64,000 nucleotides of DNA from Silene conica. Lineage: Eukaryota > Streptophyta > Magnoliopsida > Caryophyllales > Caryophyllaceae. A program made the translations under genes and the position numbers. Position 1 is the stretch's first letter, and the number at the start of each line of letters is the position of its first letter. Below are positions 1 through 12,737 of the stretch, in pieces. The notes beneath the pieces are model-generated. The model did no database searches. It saw only the letters and a list, made by a program, of their open reading frames with translations, and had not been told where the DNA came from. Where the stretch lies: positions 69,108,641 through 69,172,640 of the forward strand of contig CM055313.2 of NCBI GenBank assembly GCA_029255685.2, read 5' to 3'.

Positions 1-1724
1 TATTTATTGTTCTTATCACCTTACCAATTAACTATTTGGGTAATAGGATGCCTCCGTTACAACAATTGGTATCAGAGCTAAGGTTCTGATTAGGGATCTG
101 CTTCCACATTAGTTGTCTTTTAGGCATTATTTGGGTTTCTTGAATTATGGGTGATAAAAAAATGTCGGGAACGAATGTTTTGAAGGTTGAAGAGTTCACT
201 GGGGGAAATAGTTCTGGGTTGTGGCAGTTGAAGATGGGTGCTTTTCTTAGACATCGAGGTGTCTAGTCTAACAAGCTATCAACTTTTGTCTCGTCACCTC
301 AATGAGGCGGTCTGCGCCCCATAAGGTGTGGCGGTTTGGGGCTCCATGTGGAGCTATTGTGATTCTTGAAAGAGAGTTGTTGAGACCTTGTAAGGGGTCC
401 TTTGGAACTTCGACAGAAGTTTATACTTTGGAGCTTTTGGATTGGACTTGCTAGTCTAACAGTTTGTACCTTTGAAAAAGTTAATTTGTGCTCACTTAGA
501 TTGTTTGGGTTTCGACTTGAGTTTTGTTGCTTTGGTGTAGGCATATTTGGGTGTTCATGGCACCTAGTATACTCAAGTGAGACATTTGTTTTGTTCGTGG
601 CATTTGTATTCCTTTTGGGACAGTTTGGCACGACGGTACATTTAGCCACGTTATAGGAAGGAGATTTTGTTTTTGAGTCTTGTGTGTGTTGTTTTGGTAC
701 ACCATTCCATCATAGTGACATTAGGTATCTCATATATTTGTGTTGGCGTTTGGTAGCTTTTGCTCTCTTAGGAGTTTGCTACGTTTGGCCTTCCTATTGG
801 TATGAAGATATATTGGTTTCTTAGTACATTTGGTAGTTCCATCTTAATACATTGCGTACTTCGTATATTGGTCACGTTTGTTGCACACTGGTTCGTTTGT
901 CCATTTTTGGGAGTTGTGTTCAAGTCAGAGTGGAGACTATTGGGACAAGTAGTGACTTGAGGATCGATTATGTTGAAGATGATTTGGGTTTGGTTCTTCT
1001 ATGTTGAGTTTGTTTTTGGGTAATTCAAGTCAAGGTGGAGATTGTTATGAATTTATGCCTTGAATTTGTGTCAAAGACGGATTAAGCTAAGTGTCTTCTT
1101 AAGACTTGGTTTCTTAGTTTATTTTTATGGTAAAAGAATTTGAATTAGATTAGGAAACTATTGTATTGGTTTCCTATAATAGTCTTTGGTTTCTAATTAG
1201 GTTATATATTTTATCTTGGGCAAAATAACTATATAAAGACCCAAGTATTATTCTAGGTTAATTAAGAGACAAAGATGTGAGAGATTTGAGAGCACAATAA
1301 AGAAGGTCAATTTGTGACGTTCATTCTCAAGAAGAAAACTCAGTTTGTCTCAGGGCTCTATTATTGGTGTTCGTTTGTCTCGTTTGTCTTTGAAGATTGA
1401 AGGAGTTTGTTTAAATCTTGGTTTGCCTCAAGATAATTGGTCCTTCACCTTATTTGGGTAGTCTCTTTTGTCTCTTTGAGACTACCATATTTGTTGGTAG
1501 AATAGGGTATACTTTTGGCTCATAATGAGAGTGTGTACCGGTCCACGGTTGTACTATTTTCTCCATTATAGTGAAGTTTGATCTCCTTATAGGATGGGCG
1601 TAGCCAGTTATTTTACTAGTGAACCACGTAATTCCTTGTGTCAAATTTATTTGTATTCGTTATTTATTGTTCTTATCATCTTACCCATTAACTATTTGAG
1701 TAACGGGACGCCTCCGTTACAACA
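1..1724 (+). mobile_element. Ty1/Copia LTR retrotransposon fossil, cut by window edge
   Basis: Positions 1-64 match the last 64 bases of the LTR at 1043-1724, so they are the end of the 5' LTR. A primer binding site for initiator-Met tRNA (TGGTATCAGAGC, 67-78) follows. A Copia-type gag beginning starts near 147 and includes an FTGGNSSGLWQLKM-like stretch. A polypurine tract (AAGGTGGAGAT) sits just before the second LTR. The interior is under 1 kb where a full element needs about 4 kb, so most of gag-pol is missing and the element is broken. The two overlapping LTR pieces differ at several positions, which suggests an insertion that is not recent. Confidence 0.85.
1043..1724 (+). repeat. 3' LTR of the first Copia fossil
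   Basis: The LTR begins TGTTATGAAT directly after the polypurine tract and ends CCGTTACAACA, giving the usual TG...CA ends over about 682 bp. A TATA-like stretch (TATATAAAGACC) near 1230 would be the LTR promoter. Confidence 0.85.
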
Positions 1725-2237
1725 GGACCTATGTATGTTTGTGATAGGAACTAAAACTGGATAATTGCTACTGGTTGATTTATGTTATTGTTTGCGGCTT
1801 ACTTTATATGCTGCAACTGTCGCATACAAGCCAATATTAGCATTATAACGCAGGACACTCATATATATACCGTAGCTAGAGTTCTTGATTAGAGATTAGA
1901 CCCACCTAAGCATTGCAAGGCAACCTATTATATTAGACTATGTATTGTGGTTTCGGTACCTTTAAAATTCAGTCTGGTAGATAGGAGTTACCATGGATTA
2001 TCAATGGTCCTGTTGTGCGGAAGCGATACGGAGAAGATGCAAAAAACTAAAAGACACACAAGATTTACGTGGTTCACTATCAATGTGATAGCTACATCCA
2101 CCAAGGCGAGGGAAAATATTTCACTATGTCAGGATAATTACAAATTACAAAAGATGAGCACAGAGTTTTTCTAGATATGCCTCTTAAAACTCTCAATGTG
2201 TTTGCCTCACAAATATCTCCTTAAAGAATAGCTAAGA

Positions 2238-4811
2238 TGTAACATCCCTTATTTTCGTAAACCTTGTTTTAAGTAAATTAAAGTATTTTTCGGAATTTAA
2301 TAATGTTTTATTACACTCGTAAATTTATATTTTAAAAATAACGTTGAGTTCCGTCATGAGATTCCGTAGAGATGTAAGAAAAGTCTCTTGACATTCCGTT
2401 AAATAAATCCCGATCAACAACTTAAAAATCGATTCGCCAAAAATAAGAATAAAAGCTTGTGTGAGGAAAGTTCCCATTCATTTCCTGACAAACACATTAC
2501 TTGCTTGTTCACCAAGTTCATAAGATCAAAAATCAAAAAAACCCATCTCCTTCATCTCATTTCCCCCAATTCACAAATTTGTTCACTCCGGTCTCAATTC
2601 AACTCCGATTAAGGTACCGTTTTCGCCTACACGATCCTTGTCTAATTTCCGTCTAATCTATCTCTTTCAAATTCTAAAACGTCATATTTGATTTCCGGGC
2701 GGTTTTAAGCTTAAACTCGAAAATCAGTCCCTAATCCCTTTTTGTGTTGTTTTTAAGGTGAAGACTTGGAGGATTTAGATAAAGACTCGTTTGTTGTTGA
2801 AGAAGAGAGCGGTGAAAACGCGTAAACAGGTGACGATAACGAGATGACTTGACTTTGTTGTTATTTTCACATGATATGTGTTTATGTGTGGTTTTTGGTG
2901 AATTTAAGGATGATTTCACATGGTTGATGTTTAAGAATGAATTTTAGAATGTTTTAATGTATTTTGGTGGTGTTTATGAGGATGTTTGATGAACATATTA
3001 TATCCGTCGCAATTTTGGGGTTTATGCTTGATTGATAATTTATAGCTTAAGATTCCTGTTTCTATGCTTGTAATTGTTAAGGATGGATCAGTTGTGACAT
3101 GTTGGAATCTATGTGATGTAGATTAGGTGATTTGAGGCTTGAATTCATAAATTAATTGTGTATGTCGAGGTTTTGGTGGAAATAGAAAATTCCAGAAATC
3201 GTATTTCGGAACCCGTGCTCGCAGGTGAGCGCAGGCTGCGCAAGTTGGCGTAGGTTGCGCCGTGTATTGCGCAGGCTGCGCAATCCACCACTGTAGGTGC
3301 TGAGTTTATTTTAAATCGTGGACTGTTTTTTGTAATTCTTTGCCATTTGTTCTAGGCTTGTTCTAGCAAGGTTCTTATGATGCATATACGTAGTTAATGT
3401 GTTTAAATTGACTATGTGAGGTTAATTAAAATGATTAGAGGTTGTCTTAAGTAAATAGTTGTTGAGTAATTAATTAGTGAAACTGAAGATATAGGGTAAT
3501 TTGCTTGTGGTACTTCATGGGATTGTTAGTAATGAGTCTTAGGAGTCTAATGAGTGAATTAAAATGGTTATCTTATGAACCTATGAATTGTAATGGGTTA
3601 TAGGTAACTTAGGTATTTATGTGAATTGGATATATATTGTTTGGTGCGTATTGAGCTATGCCTTAAGTTGGCCTTTGAGCTTAATACGTGGACTAGTTGT
3701 CATATATGGGGATATGTCTTAAGTTGACCTCTAAGTCCTATATGTGTTTTCCTGTCGTGTCTGAGATATGCCTTAAGTTGGCCTCTGAGCTCAAACATGT
3801 TTTATGTGATCGTGTCAGGACATGCCTTATGTTGGCCTCTGAGTCTGACAAGTAGAGCAGTTGTACAACGGGGGTACCTAGGGTGTTGATGCCTTGCCTG
3901 GAGTACAGTTGTTGGATGCTAGAGTATGCCTTAAGTTGACCTCTAAGTCTAGTGTCTTGTGATGTAGTAAAGGGGTATGCCTTAAGTTGGCATCTGAGTC
4001 CTTTACTTATTGATGTGAATTGGATGCTAGTTTATGCCTTAAGTTGGCCTCTGAGTCTAGTGTCTTGTTGATTAGCAAGGAGTATGCCTTAGGTTGGTCT
4101 CTGAGTCCTTGTTTGTGAAAGTGAATTGGTATCTAGGTTATGTCTTAAGTTGACCGCTTAACCTTTATACTTGTTGATTGCTATGTTTAGGTTATGTCTT
4201 AAGTTGACCGCTGAACCTTCATAGTTAGTGAATGTGATTTTGAATATATATATAATATGTTTAGGTTATGTCTTGAGTTGACCGCTGAACCTTCATAGAC
4301 AGTGATAGTGATGGTGAACATTCATGTATGCTTGTATGGGATGATAGATATGAGTGAGGCATGTTGTATTTGAGGAAAGTGGTTGTAAGATGATGTTATG
4401 ATTATTGTACTTCATATGTTGAGGATTATATTGGATTATATGAGTTTGAGGATATGCATGTATATATGTATTGTGTGTTTGTGACAACAAGTGGCTAGGA
4501 GCATCTCTAGTCACTCCCCACTGACTGTGGCGCACATGTTTCATGTGTGTAGGTTGATGATTGTTGTACATGGGTTTTGCATGAGGCTAGCGAGCGATGA
4601 TCCTTGATCGATGACATTACCTTATTCGTTAGCTATCCCGGGCTGAGATTTTGTACTTATATACTTAATAATGTTTCTCTTTATTTCCGCATTTCAGTTA
4701 TGGAATAATTTCACCTCGCATGTTACTTATGTTTCTTTAAAAATTTTAATTCCGCTGCATTTTTAGTACTTTGTATGTTTATTTTCCGCTATTACGAGGT
4801 GGGGTTTTACA
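2238..4811 (+). mobile_element. Solo LTR, copy A of a large-LTR family
   Basis: The element begins TGTAACATCCC and ends GGGGTTTTACA, and is flanked by TAAGA on both sides (2233-2237, 4812-4816). No internal region, primer site or second LTR is present, so this is a 2574-bp solo LTR left by recombination. Copies B (20346-26522) and C (21857-24732) belong to the same family. LTRs this long with these ends suggest Ty3/Gypsy, but the clade cannot be assigned without coding sequence. Inside are a GC-rich patch with GCGCAGGCTGCGC words (about 3215-3290) and a hairpin array (3641-4310). I see no gene. Confidence 0.88.
3641..4310 (+). repeat. Array of hairpin units with constant loop, solo LTR A
   Basis: About twelve units, each 45-100 bp apart, share a core close to ATGCCTTAAGTTGGCCTCTG. 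In most units the core is bracketed by inverted arms that are specific to that unit: CGTATTGAGCT with AGCTTAATACG, CATATATGGG with CCTATATGTG, TGCTAGA with TCTAGTG, AGTAAAGG with CCTTTACTT, GCAAGGA with TCCTTGTTT. The core therefore sits in the loop of a predicted stem-loop whose stem sequence varies from unit to unit. One unit near 3870 does not fit. The function is unknown. Confidence 0.85.
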
Positions 4812-5446
4812 TAAGATAGGGTAGTGTTTATATAGTAAACTACCCTAACAAAGACTAATACAATTAGGAAACTTATTCCTAAAACAAACTTACCAAAAAC
4901 AAACTAAGAAAATAAAATAAGTTACATACGTACGAACCGGAAACCATCTAATAATTGGAAACTTACTTTCGAAAAACAATAAACCACGTACGAAAGAAGG
5001 AAACAAAATACCAAGCTGACATCATCGCCGACATCATCAAAGAATATAGCAGCGTACATACTCGACGTTCACCGTGTATTTCCGGGTTTCAATTTTATCT
5101 CTTCTTAGTTTATTACTCACCATAATAAAACTTCGACATTATCAATGCGACAAACGAGTACGTTTTAACAATTCTCCACCTTGACTCGAACAGTCGCCTA
5201 TAGCAAACGACTTCCAAACCATTCATCCAAAATATACAAGTCACTCACAAGTAACCTTGTATCTACCACGTTCCAACAAATAAGCGCTTACACTAGAACA
5301 CCATAAACTTGATCTTGAGTCTATAACCATCCAATATACCCTTGACTGGGTCTGCCATCCAATTAGCCCTGGACAAAGGCCTGCGTCCATTTAGCCTTGG
5401 ACCGGGTCGCTCAAGGCTTCACCTAGAGCTCAGCACCCCGAAGGGC

Positions 5447-8400
5447 CTAGACATAACTGTCTATATTCAACAAGTCCAAGCAGTGTTTGAACTTGCTGAA
5501 TGGAACCAGCTTAGTAAAGCAATCTGCATGATTATCAGTTGTTCCTACTTTCTTCACCTTAATTCGTTTCTCGTTCCTCAGAAAATGATATCTTACATCG
5601 ATATGTTTGGTTCTATCATGGTGTACTTGATCCTTCGCCAAACAAATAGCACTTAAGCTATCACAATATAACGAAGCAAACTCTTGATGTAGACCAAGCT
5701 TACTTACGAGCCCCTTTAACCATATAGCCTCCTTAGCAGCCGATGTCAAAGCCATCTACTCTGCCTCCGTGGTTGACAAAGTCATAGAAGATTGTAATGT
5801 TGACTTCCAACTAACAACAGAACCACCAAGTGTAAAAACACACCCGGTTACGGACTTCCTGCTGTCTATATGCGCAGCATAATCGGAATCAGAATATCCA
5901 ACAACCAAACACTCATCATCATTCCCGTAAACAAGCCCAACATCTGTCGTTCCTCTCATGTAGCGTAAAATTCTCTTTACCGCTAACCAGTGTTCTTTGC
6001 CAATTGAGCCATAAACCTGTTAACAACACTAACAACATGTACAATATCCGGCCTAGTGCAAACCATGTCATATATTAAACTGCCAACTGTACTAGCATAG
6101 GGAACCATTGACATATAAGACTTCTTAGCTTCAGTTTCAGGTGTAGAAGATGTAGTTAGCTTATCGACTGCACAAGGAGTATTTAAAAGTTTAGCATTAG
6201 TCATACCAAAACGACCAAGTATCTTCTCAATGTAGCTTTTATGAGATAAAAAGAGCTTCCTTTTAGAACGATCCCTGTAAATTTTTATCCCTAATATCTT
6301 CTTTGCGGACCCCAATCCTTCATATCAAACTCTGAACTGAGTAGCTTCTTCAAATTATCAACATCTGACATTTTCTTAGCAGCAACAAGCTTGTCATCGA
6401 TATATAAGAGTAAATAAATTAAAGATCCATCTTCTAGCTTGTTATGATAAACACAACAATCATATGGGTTTCTCTCATAACCCTGTTGTACCATAAAAGT
6501 GTCAAACCTCTTGAACCACTTCCTTGGAGATTGCTTAAGCCCATACAAGGATTTCTTTAAATGACGGGCAAGATACTCCTTTCCTGGAATTTCAAACCCC
6601 TCTGGCTGCTTCATTAGAATATTTTCCTCCAACTCACCGTGTAAAAAGGCAGTCTTGACATCAAGTTGCTCAAACTCATAATCATAATGTGCCACTATAG
6701 CTAGTAACACACGAATAGAAGTGTGTCTCACAACAGGAGAAAAAATCTCCATATAGTCAACTCCCTCTATCTGACTAAACCCCTTAGCAATAAGTCTAGC
6801 ATTGTATCTAATTGTCACAGCCTCTGAAGTTCCTTCCTTTTTCTTGAACACCCATTTACACCCTATCTATTTTCTCCCTTTTGGTTGTGGTATAAGTTCC
6901 CAAGTATTATTCTTGTGAAGAGACTCCATTTTTTCACCCATAGCAGCAAGTCATTGCACTACTGACTACTAACAATAACTTCTTTATAAGATGATGGTTC
7001 TTCAGACTCAATATCATCAGCTACCTGTAATGCATAACCAACCATCTCCTCAACATAGCAATTATTGCCGCGAACTTTACGACCCTCAAGCTCCTCAATA
7101 AACCTACTAGTCTTCTTACTTGCACGTTTAGGCAAGTCAGTAAGATCAGTTGGTTGACTAAAAGACTCACCCTGATGACTTTCCTCATTAATTGGAGTAT
7201 GAGTAGTCACAAGACTAGAAGTAATAACTGGTTCGGCGTCCTCCTCGATCACAACCCGTGGTAACATAGATAAAGTGGCAGGAGCCACCTAAAACTTCAC
7301 CCCTTTCTTGGCACTATTATCCTTTTCAATACTCTCGGACACCTCCTTGGAAATAAAGATGGAGTTTTCATCAAAGATAACATCCCTGCTAATAACACGA
7401 CCCTCTGACGGAGACCAAATCTTGAACCCCTTAACTCCATCTCCATATACTAGAAAGCACCCCTTCCTTGCCCCCGGATCCAACTTACTCTCTTTAATAT
7501 GATAATAAGATGCACGTCCAAAGACTCTTAGTGTAGAATAATTCGGTACATTGGCGCTCCGTAACTCATAAGGAATCTTGCAGACTATTCCGGTATGAGG
7601 CCACGATTGATCAAGTAACAAGCCGTAAGAACAACTTCACTCCAATACCTTCTAGCAAGACCTGCATTAGAGAGCATACATCGAACTCTCTCTAACAGTG
7701 TCTGGTTCATTCGTTCTGCTACAGCGTTCTACTGTGGTGTACCCCTGATGGTATGATGCCTTCCTATAGCCTCATTCTTACAGAACTCATCGAATTCTCC
7801 TGAACAGAATTCCAACCCATTGTCCGTTCGTAGATTCTTGATCTTCTTACCTTTATGATTTTCCACCAAAGTCTTTCATTGTACAAAGACTTTGAAAGGC
7901 CTGCTCTTATGCTTCAGTAACCTAAGTTATGTATATCTGGAATAGTCATCAATAAATGTATTAAAATAATAATAACCTCCCAAACCTTCAACTCGAGCAG
8001 GCCCCCAGCAATCTGAATGGATATAATCAAGGACTTGTTTTGTTGTATGAACACCCTTGCTAAACTTAGATGTGTGCTTTTTACCAAACACACAATGTTC
8101 ACAAAACTCAAGGTTCCTCGCCTTAACACCATTAAGAAGATCTCTCTTGGACAATAGTTGCATCCCTCTCTCACCCATATGACCAAGCCTCTTATGCCAA
8201 AGCTTAGTCATCTCTCCGTGATTTACGGATGCACAAACCGCATAACTAGCCAGTGTTTCACCTTGAAAACATAGAAGGTATTTTGTTTGACACGTTTCAG
8301 CACCATACGAGAACTCTTCGTGACGAACAAAATATTCCCTTTACCCCGAAACTCATATCCTAAGTCACTTGATGAACCAAGTGACATAAGATTTTTCGCC

Positions 8401-9522
8401 AAGCCTGGAACATGTCTCACATCAGTCAAAGTACACTTCATACCCTCAACAGTCTTCACTACCTCACAAGTAGTATTGTTACCAACAACAACGTGACCTC
8501 CGTCAAAGGACTCATAAGTAATAAACCAATGTTTGTGTGGACAGATGTGATAAGAACACCCATAATCTAGAATCCAACGATCTATAGGACGAAAACAATC
8601 AACTGCAAGTGCATAATCCGCCTTAGAATCGTACTCCACATTCTTACTTTGTACTACTACCGCATTAGACTTAGCTTTCAACTTAGGACAACTAGGTCTT
8701 TTGTGCCCGGATTCTTTAGAAAACAGATAATCGAACTACTAGCAGTATTGGTGTCCGGACTCTTAGCCTTAGCCTTTTTCTTCTGAGCTCCACCCTTTTT
8801 AGCATTATTAACAACTAAACCTGACCCTAATTTGTCTCCTAAGTCAACAGTTGCCTTTTGTCGCAACTCCCTAGTGCAAAGTGCTAATTTCACTTCCTCT
8901 AGGGTTAATGCTTCTTTCACAAGAACAAAAGAATCCACAAAATTCTCATACGACGCAGGTAAAAAAAACCAGCAGAATTAAAGTAGTATCTTCATCCTCA
9001 ATCTTAACATCTATGTTACGCAGATCTGGTAATATAGTATTATATTTGTCCAGATGATCACGAAGTGACATTCCTACTTGCATCTTGAAAGAGAATAGAC
9101 GTTATTTCAACAACAACTTATTGGTGAGCGACTTTGTCATGTACAACCTATCCAATTTCAGCCATAACCCTACTACAGTCGACTCGTCGGCTACCTCAGT
9201 TAGGACATCGTCTGACAAAACTTAACAAGATCAATGAATGAGCCCTCTCCTGCATTGTTATCAAGGCAGGATCTTCTGTCTCAGCCACCTTAGGTTAAGC
9301 ACCCGCAGCCGAAGCTTCAGTCTTCGTCACCTTCGTGGAGAAACCCGACGTCAAGTGTTTCCGGATGCACCGCTCATTTAGCAAAGCCCTCATCTTCAAT
9401 TTCCATAGTGCAAAACTATTCCTCCCATCGAACTTCTCAATCCTTATAGTGTCACTTGTCATCTTCTCCTCCCTGGATCCAAAAAACTCAAAGCTCTGAT
9501 ACAAATTGCTGTGCGAAAGCAA
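5447..9522 (-). pseudogene. Copia gag-pol remnant (gag, integrase, RT, RNase H)
   Basis: The recognisable parts on the minus strand are: a gag start near 9480 (FDGRNSFALWKLKMRALL); the gag/protease boundary region around 8940-8223; GAG-pre-integrase and integrase about 8211-7290 (WHKRLGHMGERGM, then the IHSDCWGP and FIDDYSRYT words); Copia reverse transcriptase about 6851-5983 (DVKTAFLHGELEE, YGLKQSPRKW, LYIDDKL); and RNase H about 5959-5447 (GYSDSDYAAHIDSRKS and TKHIDVRYHF). The order is that of Ty1/Copia. The reading frame is interrupted several times, so this is a fossil. Confidence 0.93.
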
Positions 9523-10075
9523 TACGGAGTATATGCAAAAAAAATAAAAGACACAAAAGATTTAAGTGGTTCACTATCAATGTGATAGCTACATCCACCA
9601 GGGCAAGGGAAAATATTTCACTATGTCGGGAGAATTACAAATTACAAAAGATGAGCACAGAGTTTTTCTAGTTCTACCTCTTAGAACTCTCAATGTGTTT
9701 GCCTTACAAATCTCTCCTTAAAGAATAGCTAAGATAGAGTAGTATTTATATAGTAAACTACCCTAACAAAGACTAATATAATTAGAAAACTAATTCCTAA
9801 AACAAACTTACCAAAAACAAACTAAGGAAACAAAATAAGTTACGTACGTACGAACCGGAAACCAACTTACTTTCCAAAAACAATAAACCACGTACGAAAG
9901 CCGGAAACAAAATACTAAGCTGACATCATCGTTGACATCATCAAAGAATGTAGCAACATACATACTCGATGTTCACCGTGTATTTCCGGGTTTGAATTTT
10001 ATCCTCTCTTAGTTTTTTGTTTATCGTAATAAAACTCTGACATTATCAATGCGACAAACGAGTCACATTTTAACA
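9507..10075 (-). repeat. 5' LTR of the minus-strand Copia element
   Basis: This 569-bp LTR reads TGCTGTGCG...TTTTAACA on plus. The Met-tRNA-type primer site is immediately to its left, and the GGTCC target duplication is immediately to its right. Confidence 0.92.
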
Positions 10076-10346
10076 GGTCCAATGTATAGAATAAGTGTTT
10101 GAGTGAATAAGTTGTATTACTGACTTTTGAACAGAATACTACATACGTATATAGTTATACAATGGTTGTTGAGTGTGAACGAGATAGTACAAAGATAGAG
10201 CAAATATAACAACAAATAGGAGAATTATATGTATTAGCCAATATCTTGTATGATATGTATCTTCCTAGTATTCCTAGTTTAGCATGTATAAATTTTAGTT
10301 ATATGCTCAAATTGTATTTAGGATAGAATATAGCTAAACATATCTT

Positions 10347-12160
10347 TTGTTATTGTTATATATATGCAATAATAATCAATACCCTAATCAAGGGATTGAA
10401 CACTTTCATGGATACAAAGTCCTTCATCACATTGATGATACACCCGCTCCGGCTACCACTGACCCATCGTATGACGTATGGTACGAAATCGATGCTCACG
10501 TTCGACAATGGATATATGGTACTTTGTCGGATGAATTGTTGCCCCGTATTCTTGAACCCGACTCTACCGCACAAGAGGCATGGAACAAAGTCAGGAACGT
10601 ATTCCTCAACAATAAGGGTGCCCGTGCCGCCAGTCGCGAGAGTGAATTCCACACTCTCCAACTTTGTAAGTTTCAGTCCTTCGATGCCTACTGTCAGCGC
10701 CTTCGTGAACTCTTCGAGCAGTTGAAGGATGTTGGTGCAGCGATTAATGACCAACGAATGGTTCTCCAACTGGTGTGTGGTCTTCCGAAAGAATACGACA
10801 CCGTCGCGGCGTATATCAGTCAAACACTGTCAAATTTTGAATTTGCACGTAATATGATTGAGCTTGAGCACCATCTTTAGTTTGGCCGTGAGGAAGCCAC
10901 GACTCTTATTGCTCCCTCTACACCCTTCACTGAATCTCGCAACTGGGATGATACCCGTACCTCCTCTCGGCACAATAAACGCATCAATAATAATAAATGC
11001 AGAAGCAACAAGGGCAACAACGATCGAAACCAGTTGAAATCATCGAATGCCAATACCACCCTTGTTACCTGCGTGGGGTTTCATGCCTGGCAGTCCTATC
11101 CCCTGGTCACCACCACCCTGCCCATATCCCACTTACCCAGGGTGGACTAATCAACGACAGGCTTAACCAACTCAACTACAGTCCTCTGCTTCTTGGTCAC
11201 GCAAACCCATTAGATACTTTAGGCGATCCCATATTGCCACTGATGATGACCAGCAACTGCCACCGACGGACTTGGCTCAAGCATTCGTCGCAACAGGTCT
11301 GTTTTACATGGATACCAGCGCCTCCTCCCATCTAAGTACAGATGCATGTACGTTTCGAAAACCGCTCAATTCTAGCATGACTAATTCTATTTACGTCGGT
11401 AATGATGCCCGCATTCCAGTCCATGGGTCTAGACACACATCCGGCCTATAGACCCCAAATAGGACACTGCTATGTACACTCCTAAAATTATCAAAAATCT
11501 TATATCTCTTCGATAATTTACCAAAGACAATGACGTTTATGTCGAATTTGACCCGTGTGGTTTTTCTGTGAAGGATTTAGCGAATGAGAATCTGATTCTA
11601 AGGAATAATAGTATGGTGACCTATACCCCGTGTTAGCCGCGTCGTCCAAGTCGAAGTCTAGTCTGAAGTCCATCGAGTCCACTCATCATCTTCTAGCCTT
11701 TTCTACCGATGTTTGGCACTCCCGTCTTGGTCACATGGGAGCCAATATTTTAAGTTTACTTAAGTCTTGGTCAAGCATTGATTGTAATATCAAGTCAAAC
11801 TCGTCTTTGTGTCATTCTTGTCAAATTAGTAAACATCGTTGCTTGCCTTTCCATGTTTCAAACTTTCATACAGTAGCTTCGTTTGATATAATTCACGGTG
11901 ACTTATGGACGTCATCCATCCTATGCAAAACCGGGTATAAGTACTATCTAATACTAATCGATAACTTCACTCAACTTGTATGGGTATACCCATTAAAATT
12001 CAAATCCGAAACGTTCACAAAAATTCTCAACCTTCGCAAGTATGTTACTACGCAATTTCACCGTGATATTATATTATTCCAATGCGACCTCGATCGTGAA
12101 TTTGACAACAATGAATTTCGTGATTTTGCTACTCAAATTGGCCTAGTTTTTCGCCAGTGA
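10347..12160 (+). mobile_element. Second Copia fossil, partial (gag to integrase)
   Basis: A UBN2-type Copia gag lies at about 10390-10880 (DEIDAHVRQWIYGTLSDELL-like, TAQEAWNKVRNVFLNN, LRELFEQLK). A zinc-knuckle/protease region of lower quality follows at 10900-11640. GAG-pre-integrase and the integrase beginning are at about 11690-12160 (VWHSRLGHMGANIL, IIHGDLWTSS). No RT or RNase H follows, and no clear LTR pair is visible, though 10195-10375 is LTR-like. The copy is truncated and broken in several places. Integrase similarity stops near 12150, where a different element begins. Confidence 0.85.
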
Positions 12161-12170
12161 GGCAGAGGGA

Positions 12171-12737
12171 GTGGTGGCGCATGAAGAACCAGCCCATCTG
12201 CTGGTGCTGCGTGAGATAGAGCGAAGGGAAAGTAATGATAAGGACTCAATTTTCGGTTTATCTAGTGATTCAAGTGGTAAAGATTCAATCATGGGTGTGG
12301 TTGATCAATTTTCAAGGATCATTCATTATGTTCCTGGTCACAAGACCGAAGATACTACTAAGGTCGTTGGTCTCTATTACCAAGAAGCAATTCGTAGGGT
12401 TCCAGCCACTATTGATTCTGATCGAGATGTGAAGATCCGTAGCTACTATTGGAAAATCCTATGGCACTCGGGATATTGTGGTTCAAATCAATTTGAATCA
12501 CCTAGTAAGAATGGAAGTGTAAGTACTAGTCTTAATGTTGATGATCTATCCCCATACTTAGCTGATGGAAATTTGAGGTCAAATTTTCAAAAAGAGGGGG
12601 AGAATGATGCAGGAGCATTAGAGGATTGCACAAATGAAGGCTTGATATCTCGAAATATCACTAATATCAGCGAAGGGTTCAAGATTGGTTTGAATTATGT
12701 AACCATGATTACTTTGGAGCAGGAAGTGGTAGCGTGA
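12171..12737 (+). mobile_element. Ty3/Gypsy integrase remnant
   Basis: Residues 30-100 of a 188-aa open stretch read like the Gypsy integrase core (KDSIMGVVDQFSRIIHYVPG, then an SDRDVK word and YYWKILW). This is a different superfamily from the Copia remnant directly upstream, so the two fossils are joined end to end. The remaining 90 residues are not recognisable. The element is a fragment with no LTR pair visible. The following 400 bp may be its 3' part. Confidence 0.7.

Larger units (their letters stand above)
2011..5170 (-). repeat. 3' LTR of the Copia element, split by a solo LTR
   Basis: The stretches 2011-2237 and 4817-5170 together match the 9507-10075 LTR. The gap between them is the solo LTR at 2238-4811 plus one copy of its 5-bp target duplication. 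Without the insert the LTR is about 0.58 kb. Confidence 0.92.
2011..10075 (-). mobile_element. Full-length but decayed Ty1/Copia retrotransposon with TSD
   Basis: A complete Copia frame lies on the minus strand. The 5' LTR is 9507-10075, a Met-tRNA-type primer binding site lies just inside at about 9490-9505, the coding parts run from 9522 down to 5447, and a polypurine tract (read on minus) abuts the 3' LTR at 5171. Both sides carry the 5-bp target duplication GGTCC (2006-2010 and 10076-10080). Part order is gag, integrase, reverse transcriptase, RNase H, as in Ty1/Copia. The coding region is broken in roughly ten places. In the first 130 bp the LTRs differ at about 8-9% of positions by eye, suggesting an age of several million years. 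A solo LTR has since landed in the 3' LTR. Confidence 0.93.

Noticed and set aside
2238-4811. A non-autonomous element with two LTRs rather than a solo LTR
   Set aside because: No second copy of the terminal sequence, no primer site and no polypurine tract inside.
10356-10823. 155-aa minus-strand ORF
   Set aside because: Antisense of the Copia gag, which has clear family similarity on plus.
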